Positions 22,341 through 60,000 of a DNA stretch of 60,000 nt are shown here, piece after piece. Under the pieces are notes generated by a model that saw nothing but the letters and a program-made list of their open reading frames with translations, ran no database searches and was not told where the DNA came from. Position numbers and translations under genes: made by a program. The DNA is from Apostichopus japonicus (taxonomy: Eukaryota > Echinodermata > Holothuroidea > Aspidochirotida > Stichopodidae): positions 9,389,501 through 9,449,500 of the forward strand of contig NC_092582.1 in the NCBI RefSeq assembly GCF_037975245.1, read 5' to 3'. Each line of letters opens with the position of its first letter. Position 1 is the first letter of the stretch.

Positions 22341-24688
22341 TCAGCATAGTTAGTTTTAAAATCAATATTAAATCAAATCTTTGAATAACAAAACATGGTC
22401 AATATGTATCAGTGTAAAACACCTTCACCATGTGTGTGTGTGTATTCCTCTGTTTGTGGACAGGTAGCTAAAAACCTGACATATATTAGAACTGTAAAGA
22501 TTAATTATTTTAATTTTTTGTATGCTAACTTTGTTTTCTCTCATTTTCTGGCAAATATTTGGTGTAAAGCAATATATGAGCAGACTGGCTGGCACAAATG
22601 TAATTAATAAAACCAACAACAACATCAAAAATAAGAGAAGCAATAGAAATAATTAATTAAATCGTTAGTAATACAGAAGTGGCCTTGATTGAAAAAAAAA
22701 ACAAGAGATGGGCTAAAAGACTTGTTTGATTGGAACAGGAAGTGGTGGGGTGGGGTGGGTCAGAGGTCATGCATTTTATGGTGCTCTAATAGGGTAGTTT
22801 CATTATAATTCGGTTGCATCCAGTGTGTACTGGATAACATGACACAAGTTTGTACAATATTTTTGTCTTTTTCATATTTTGTCATGTTTTGTAAATATAT
22901 ATATATATATATCTATTTTTTTTGTAAAATGAAAGATTATTAAAGAGTAACATGTAGGTAATATTCAAAATGGTTTCAGAGCAGCTGACAAATTTTTCTA
23001 CCAAACCATTTTGATTATTTCCCATATAAATATTATTTTGCAGGCCTATTTCTTGTTTCTTTTTTTTTTTCTTTCCTTAATGGTGAACACCCTATGATTT
23101 AAAATTCTGGTGAAACATTACACATGGAGGAAGTCATGAAGAATTCCGGCATGACATGTGACTCCCTTTGTGTGTGGGTTGTCTTTCCAAGTTTTTCATG
23201 ACATGTGTGTTTATGTAAGAAAGCATTTGTATTACTGCTGAAATATCTGGGTTGAAAGAAGTTGACGAAAATTTGACAGTAAAAGAAAGGAAAAAAAAAT
23301 GAAAATCCACCTCTTGGGATTTCATTTTGTTTTAATTCTCAGGTTAAAAGTTTGTTTTTCTCTGGATTTCTGTATTCCATGTGTATCTTTTTACTTCAAA
23401 AAGTTACATTTCTTTATATCATTTAATAGATTGCAAAACAATAAGACAGCTTTGTTTTTCATCTTTTGTTGTTTGAACTGTCTGACTGTTTTGAAGTATG
23501 GTATTATTGGACTTCATTTGAAACCAGACTTTTCAGCGTTGCAAACAAATACTTCCCCTGTTTTTTGTGATATGCAGTTAATACTTTTGGTTACAAAACT
23601 GGCCAATTTTCTATACAAGCAGGTTTCCTTTACAACTGAAGTCACAATTAGTTCATGCATCAGCCAACACACATGGCATTGTACATGTATTTTGTGGCCC
23701 ATGCTACAGTAAACCACGCAATGCATCTTCACTGAAGTTCTGATTCTAGCAGCAGCGACACCAGCGATCATGGTTTGTATAGCCAGACTTATGCCAGGAA
23801 GAGGATAGTTGTAGCAGTTCAACAGTTAAAGAATATGGCAAACCTGTTCATAGCATCAGCATTTTCTACATATTTATAAGTAAAAACCAGTCATTACCAT
23901 GACAACAGCAATGTACTTGGGAGGTTTGCATAGTTAATCACCGTAAGCACTACAGAACTAACCTACATACTTCATGCATATGGAATGTGTGTAATGTTCT
24001 TGACCCTCCTGCAAATATTTTTAGTCTCTGTTAACAGTCTGTCATGTAGAAGCCTTATAACTGGAGGCCCCATGTTTATAAACAGTTGTCTGTATTTCCA
24101 ATATAACAACTCTTGTCTACACTAAGCACAGGACATTTGGGCAAGTACGTCTCATCTTCACAATCAGCTATTTAGTAGCCGAAAAAAAGGCTTCTTTGCA
24201 AATATCAACATGGTTACTGATATGCCTGTTGTTAAATGTATTTGTACTCTGCTATATCAAAACAAAGTTCCATGTTGCAGAAATGATCAACTGCATCAAA
24301 TATGAGAAAGACAACAACAAAAAAGAAAGAAGATAAACAAGAAGAGAGTTCTTTGGAACTTTACACAAATTTAATAAAATCAAAAATGGATGATACATAG
24401 CTCTCTATATATACATATCTTAACTGTGTTGTCTTTATCTACACAAAGTTTCTTAGTATCTATGCATCACGTTTAATGACAGTTACATGAAGATTTAATT
24501 CCACAGAACATGAATGTACAATCTCATTTGTGGTAACTGCTCTCATATTAGTTTATTAACTGCTGTCTTTTACAGTCAAAGAAAACTGGGATTTTGATAG
24601 CATTTGAAGCGGAATGTTCAAGGACTTTGTTTAAATATTTGTTTAATCCTTTTCTGATGATGCCAAAACTAACTGACATTACTACTGT

Positions 24689-25080
24689 CAGTTTGGTAAA
24701 TCCTCAATAAATAATATTTATAGTATCCCTGGATTTTAACATAAAGGTCATCAATATAAAGTAATTGGCCCTGAATCTTAGCATGTTTAAAATTTCTTGA
24801 AATTTACAAAGTACTTTCTTGGTGGCACTGATCCATGAAATTATTCCCAGCCAATGATGAATATTAAAATAGACACTTAAATATCAGTTTGGTAAATCCT
24901 CAATAAATAATATTTATAGTATCCCTGGATTTTAACATAAAGGTCATCAATATTAAGTAATTGGCCCTGAATCTTAGCATGTTTAAAATTTCTTGAAATT
25001 TACAAAGTACTTTCTTGGTGGCACTGATCCATGAAATTATTCCCAGCCAATGATGAATATTAAAATAGACACTTAAATAT
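24689..25080. repeat. Recent 196-bp tandem duplication
   Basis: 24689-24884 and 24885-25080 look nearly identical; I see a single difference (atataaagtaa against atattaagtaa). It begins cagtttggtaaatcc. It lies beyond the CDC7 stop, possibly in or past its 3' UTR. Confidence 0.9.
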
Positions 25081-25265
25081 CAGTTGTGGATAACTACTTT
25101 TACAGTACTAGTAAAAATGCTCATTTCATATTTGAGCATAGTTGACCATTATTTGGTTTTGCTAGCATATTTGGGTGAAATGCGGATGACCGCTAAGTTG
25201 GATACCTATTAAAGGTCCCTGGGTTTTCATGACATAACTAACAAATTAAACCTCACTATATTGTC

Positions 25266-25756
25266 TCCTGTAATGAACAGAGGATGCAATGTTTTTACTC
25301 AGCTGTGATTAAAGTGGATTGATTAAAAGCTTTGTCAGTTTTCTCCTTATTCATAACACCTATATGTAGTTCTCTCCCAGTTATTCAAGGTCCAGTTTAT
25401 GATCCATCTAGACGGATCAAGATATCACAAGATACAATGGCTTTTTTGCCGAAAGTAATGAATCATATAACCCCCTTTTAGTCAGCTGTAATGAAAGGAT
25501 GATTGTGATACTATCCCAGCTGTGGTCCAGGAGGGCGGATTGGCAGCATAAGTTTTCAGAAACCTAGACCTTTAGAAATTACTTGTGATCTGTTTCCGTA
25601 ACGAAAGTATGATACATTGCCCTCCAGGCTGTCATCTGTTTGCACAGATTCAGTTAAACCAGTTTTGTCTTCTTTAAGAACCTACTGGCGCTCTGAACCA
25701 GTGATAAAAGGATGATGCAATGCTCCCTCAGCCATGATACGTGTACATGGATTCAG
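25266..25756 (-). pseudogene. Decaying tandem copies of the CDC7 C-terminal coding end
   Basis: Read on the minus strand, 25756-25682 repeats the last 25 codons of CDC7 (real copy 25851-25777) at about 68 of 75 bases, including GALHHPFITG and the stop TAG. Fainter copies follow at about 25580-25653, 25483-25545 and 25266-25320, spaced roughly 100 bp apart and progressively more diverged. They lie after the functional stop, so they are probably transcribed as 3' UTR but not translated. Copy two is certain; the outer ones are weaker. Confidence 0.75.
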
Positions 25757-25776
25757 ACCCCCAAGGCTTTAAGAAT

Positions 25777-32158
<6,382 letters not shown>

Positions 32159-32356
32159 CTCCTTTTGCAAAACAAAAACAGAAAAATTTGGGGTTTTGTG
32201 AGAACTCAGTTACAACTTACATATGAGCAAATATTCATATAGAGGCCTTGGTTTTTTGTAAAAACTGTACAGTATGTCAGCCTTTACTAAACTAGGCATA
32301 ACAGAGTAGTTAGCTAGTGAGGGCCTAAAGTTATGCCAAGTTATACTTTTTCAAAG

Positions 32357-32623
32357 TGGCTATTCTTACGACTGTTCGTAAGAATAATTTCCGACTACGC
32401 ATGCGCAGTTGCTTTTTTTTTTATGACAGGAGAACTATTTTTTACGACCAGGAGTAACAATAATTTCCGGTTTGGGTTAGTGTTAGGATTGGGGTTTAGG
32501 GTTAAAGTTAGGGTTACCCCTACTACATGCGCAGTTGCTTTATTTACTTTACTGCACTTGAATTCGCCTTTGTCGTAAGAATAGTTTATAAATAATTGTT
32601 ACGACTAGTCGTAAGAATAGCCA
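32357..32623. mobile_element. MITE-like element with terminal inverted repeats, 267 bp
   Basis: The ends are inverted copies: TGGCTATTCTTACGACT on the left and its complement at the right, continuing into the palindromic TTACGACTAGTCGTAA. Internally it repeats an actacgcatgcgcagttgct-like segment twice and carries telomere-like ttagggtta runs near 32497-32516. No ORF. It lies in the 5' non-coding region (probable first intron) of CDC7. No clear target duplication was seen. Confidence 0.75.
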
Positions 32624-32984
32624 CGGCCATACTTTTTATAGGCCTACTGTAGGTTAGGCCCTAGATACTGATTTATGTTACTCCTGGAATATTACATGAA
32701 ACAACAAAAGCTGGTATTTAGGCTAGACCAAGTGTCATCTTTAGACAGCCAGTGCTTGTTAACAGTGGCCCTAGGCTTTAGTATCGGCTAGTAATAGTAT
32801 TATCTACATCGTTTTACCTACAAAGCCTAGGCCTATCGTTAGGCCATAAATACCGCTTGGTCTTACTTATATTAGGCTAAAGTTTGGCCTAAATTAGAAC
32901 TACCTTGTCCTAAAAGTAAAACGCCTTCCCTTAGGACAAACGTCAGGACTAAGTCAAGGTCAAGCTTTGATTAATTTAACTTAC

Positions 32985-33075
32985 GGTGAATAAATCATGG
33001 ATTGATATTTATTACAGATTTGACGCATTCATGTACGTCCGTCTTCACTCCTAAAATGCAAGGCAACAGGTAAAG
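32985..33075 (-). other. Candidate 5' non-coding exon end of CDC7
   Basis: On the minus strand a good donor (CACC|GTAAGT) lies at 32985/32984, upstream of the first coding exon, whose 5' side has a strong pyrimidine tract and AG 4 nt before the ATG. An ATG just before this donor would open a short out-of-frame uORF after splicing. The outer exon boundary is unknown. Prediction only. Confidence 0.35.
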
Positions 33076-33446
33076 CTAGCTGTTGAATATGTGATATTAC
33101 TGCAACAATGCAATACAATGCATTGCAAACATATATCAGTTATTCAGTTGCAGCCTACCTTTCCCGCGGTATGTTTAAAGCGCCGGTTACTTGTGATCTA
33201 TCATGACCTTTTGAAGAGTAAACGTTGCTGACCAGCCGTTTTATTTTTTGGTGCGAAAAGTCAACACTAGTTGTACTTTTCTAGGCTAGCAGACATAGAG
33301 AAGACGCATCATCTACAAAACACATGACAATTCATAGTGTGCTACAGTACTAAAGACCTGAGAGGATAGAAAGAAGGAACCATTTTCCTTTAGTTTGATA
33401 TTTGCTGCTTGCTACGGCATTGGTCGTGGAGACACTTGTTAACAAC
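32986..33446. promoter_or_regulatory. Shared head-to-head promoter of CDC7 and DDX46
   Basis: Only about 460 bp separate the candidate CDC7 5' exon donor from the DDX46 start codon, and about 1.3 kb separate the two ATGs. The genes diverge. The segment is more C/G-balanced near 33160-33240 and contains a perfect E2F-type site. No TATA box at a convincing position was seen. The bidirectional function is inferred from spacing. Confidence 0.6.
33160..33167 (+). promoter_or_regulatory. E2F-type binding site (TTTCCCGC)
   Basis: TTTCCCGC, inside CTTTCCCGCGGTATG, is an exact match to the E2F consensus TTTSSCGC. CDC7 is a G1/S gene controlled by E2F in mammals, which makes the site plausible. An eight-base match alone is weak statistically; its place in the narrow intergenic gap is what supports it. 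Confidence 0.5.
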
Positions 33447-58346
<24,900 letters not shown>

Positions 58347-59443
58347 GAACCAGGAACTAGAGTTTATTAGTCAACAAGTTTTGGTTGATTCAGAAGGAAG
58401 AAGGAAAACCAGAGAGTGCCGATTCAAGAGATGTTGCTGCACGACCAATAGCTATGCATAGCAGACTTTGGTGTCATAATCAGGGCCTTAGGGGTCCCTA
58501 ATTTTTTTGGAAACAAACGGAGTATAAAATCACTGACAATTTGGGTCACTTTCGAGGATACAGAGAAGCTGTTTTTATCTTGCTAAACTCCTCTTGCACA
58601 CTCCTTACCAAAAGTTGTTTCTTGGATTTATAGAATTGCCGTGTTTTCCTACGAGAGTTACTATTGGCTGCGAATTTGACCCAGGCCATATTGAGCGGCT
58701 GCATCGTAATTTCTGCACAGGACATAAATTTTGTTCTTTCAAAAATGTATTGGTAAAGCATTGAAGAGAGGAACCTGTCAAAGATGCCATGGGATCTTAA
58801 AAAAAGATTTTTATTGCTTCGGTTTTAGCAAAAAAAAATTTCCTTTTCAACTTAAGTGGAACCTTTTGTTATCTCTCAGCCTTTGTTGATAATATGCAAT
58901 TGAGGAAATTGGGTGTCACTCAGCTGGCTGGTCTTTAGAAGAGAAATGCTTTCCAATATTTAAAAGGTGACTCAAGTTGATCGCTCAGCAAAATTGCTGC
59001 AAATTTACTGCATATGTAGTCGAAAACCACATCCTCATAGCATTTTGTAATGTGAAGATACACATTTTTCAATATTTTGTGATATTTTGTAAATGCATGT
59101 GGCAATAGCAGAATGGGTCATGTCATCATAGCAATTCAGCTGAAAATATCTTTGTTTCTCTTTAGTATTTGTCATTTATCCACAGAGGAATAGAATATTT
59201 CTATGTAAAAGGATAATTTTTCATGAAGTTCTAAATACAGAGAAATTTTACAGCTAAGCAAACATTTTCAGATGTATCAAGTTTCAATGATAAATATATT
59301 TATGAAGATTATAATAGTCTAAAGCTCTTGAAGAGTATTTGCCCATATGACATCACATCTCTTGTGTATCCAAACATTCTAGTGTAGTTGAAGGTTTAGC
59401 CAGTCAAACTATGTTACATTCAATTATCCATATCCATATAAGT

Positions 59444-59815
59444 GCAAGATATTAAGATAGGGACTTCAACCAGCAGTGTGGAGTATTTTACTCTTCAATA
59501 TGGAGTATTAGCTCAGTGGTTAACGCCGGTGCCTTTCAATCATAAGGTCCCGAGTTCGAGTCACTCCAAGATAAATGTATGTCGTCCAGTTACAGAGTTG
59601 TTAACAATTCATAATCATGGACATGAAAATATGAATCTAAGAGACTGACTTTGGTCAGCTTGCATCTTTGATAAGCCAATAATGGCTTCTTCGCAAGTTC
59701 CTGCTTGCAGGAGGATCTAAAATACATACATACATGCAAACATATCTAGAGTTAGGGGCAAGATATTAAGATAAGGACTCAAACCGGCAGTGTGGAGTAT
59801 TTTACTCTTCAATAT
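59444..59815. repeat. 58-bp direct repeats flanking SINE copy 3
   Basis: 59444-59501 and 59758-59815 match at about 54 of 58 positions and lie on either side of the SINE. They are too long for a normal LINE-mediated target duplication (usually under 20 bp), so they may reflect an older tandem repeat into which the SINE inserted. Confidence 0.8.
59500..59742 (+). mobile_element. tRNA-derived SINE, copy 3
   Basis: The same family as 26825-27080: head GGAGTATTAGCTCAGTGG through GGTCCCGAGTTCGAGTCACT, body and catacatacatg tail. It is bracketed by two 58-bp direct repeats (59444-59501 and 59758-59815; gcaagatattaagata ... ttttactcttcaatat) that differ at four positions. Confidence 0.9.
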
Positions 59816-60000
59816 CAGTTTTGACATTGTTTGCCACCAGAATTAAATATGATTATGATTATAATTTAAATATTTTACATACGTTGAGAGCACTGACAAA
59901 TTTCTTCACAAACCTTTTAAATGAGTGCATTGAGTGTATTGTTTGTTACTTGGTACTTACCTCTCCTTCATCTGTTCTTCTACTGATACTGGCAATGCCA

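Larger units (their letters stand above)
19160..25776. other. TGFBR3 3' UTR and TGFBR3/CDC7 intergenic region
   Basis: No coding sequence recognised over 6.6 kb between the two convergent stop codons. Two AATAAA signals at 20858-20863 and 20868-20873 are the best candidates for the TGFBR3 polyadenylation site, about 1.7 kb past the stop. A 40-bp unit with gatccgaacactcttccata is repeated at about 20539-20617. The region also holds a 141-bp satellite (about 21775-22340), a TA microsatellite (about 22885-22912), a 196-bp tandem duplication (24689-25080) and the degenerate CDC7 tail copies. The CDC7 polyadenylation site was not determined; an AATAAA on the minus strand lies near 24551. Confidence 0.6.
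58347..60000. other. DDX46 3' UTR and downstream sequence
   Basis: No further gene recognised. A convincing polyadenylation signal close to the stop was not found (an ATTAAA lies near 59842). The segment contains SINE copy 3 within a 58-bp direct repeat. Short open frames have no protein-like conservation. Confidence 0.5.

Noticed and set aside
23299-23712. 137-codon plus-strand frame in the intergenic region
   Set aside because: Phe/Leu/Cys-rich composition typical of AT-rich non-coding DNA; no motif, and a mirror frame on the other strand.

Overview
Overall picture. This is animal nuclear DNA. It holds three intron-rich protein genes with GT-AG splice sites, in AT-rich sequence packed with microsatellites and mobile elements. 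The proteins resemble vertebrate TGFBR3 (betaglycan), CDC7 kinase and DDX46 helicase. The repeats are a DIRS tyrosine-recombinase retrotransposon, a truncated non-LTR element, tRNA-derived SINEs, two MITE-like elements and hammerhead-ribozyme-like repeats. Together these suggest an invertebrate deuterostome, most likely an echinoderm. I cannot name the species. Gene models were built by hand from splice sites and codon phase. All three keep reading frame across every junction.

Layout. 1-19159 (+): the last nine coding exons of a betaglycan/TGFBR3-like co-receptor (606 residues visible: orphan domain, ZP module, one transmembrane helix, short tail); its 5' exons lie outside the window. A nearly intact DIRS element (6290-13110) and a truncated LINE (about 13925-14850) sit in its introns. 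19160-25776: its 3' UTR, then intergenic repeats. 25777-32158 (-): CDC7 in nine coding exons (523 residues), facing TGFBR3 tail to tail. 32986-33446: a compact head-to-head promoter containing a perfect E2F-type site. 33447-58346 (+): a complete DDX46/Prp5 gene in 24 coding exons (1093 residues), with RS N-terminus, DPLD motif, DEAD-box core and conserved C-terminus. 58347-60000: downstream sequence with a third SINE copy.

How the genes relate. TGFBR3 presents TGF-beta family ligands at the cell surface, CDC7 fires replication origins by phosphorylating MCM proteins, and DDX46 remodels U2 snRNP during branch-site selection. They do not form a pathway. The convergent TGFBR3/CDC7 pair matches the neighbourhood I know from human chromosome 1p22 and looks like old microsynteny. 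CDC7 and DDX46 probably share promoter sequence.

Most unusual signals. (1) Several exon ends have been locally duplicated together with their splice sites: TGFBR3 (two exons), DDX46 (two exons) and the last exon of CDC7, which leaves a decaying series of copies behind its stop codon. (2) A dispersed repeat of about 110 bp carries a decayed minimal hammerhead-ribozyme fold. (3) The DIRS element has identical inverted repeats and a perfect internal complementary region, so it inserted recently. I did not find a wholly new multi-gene system.
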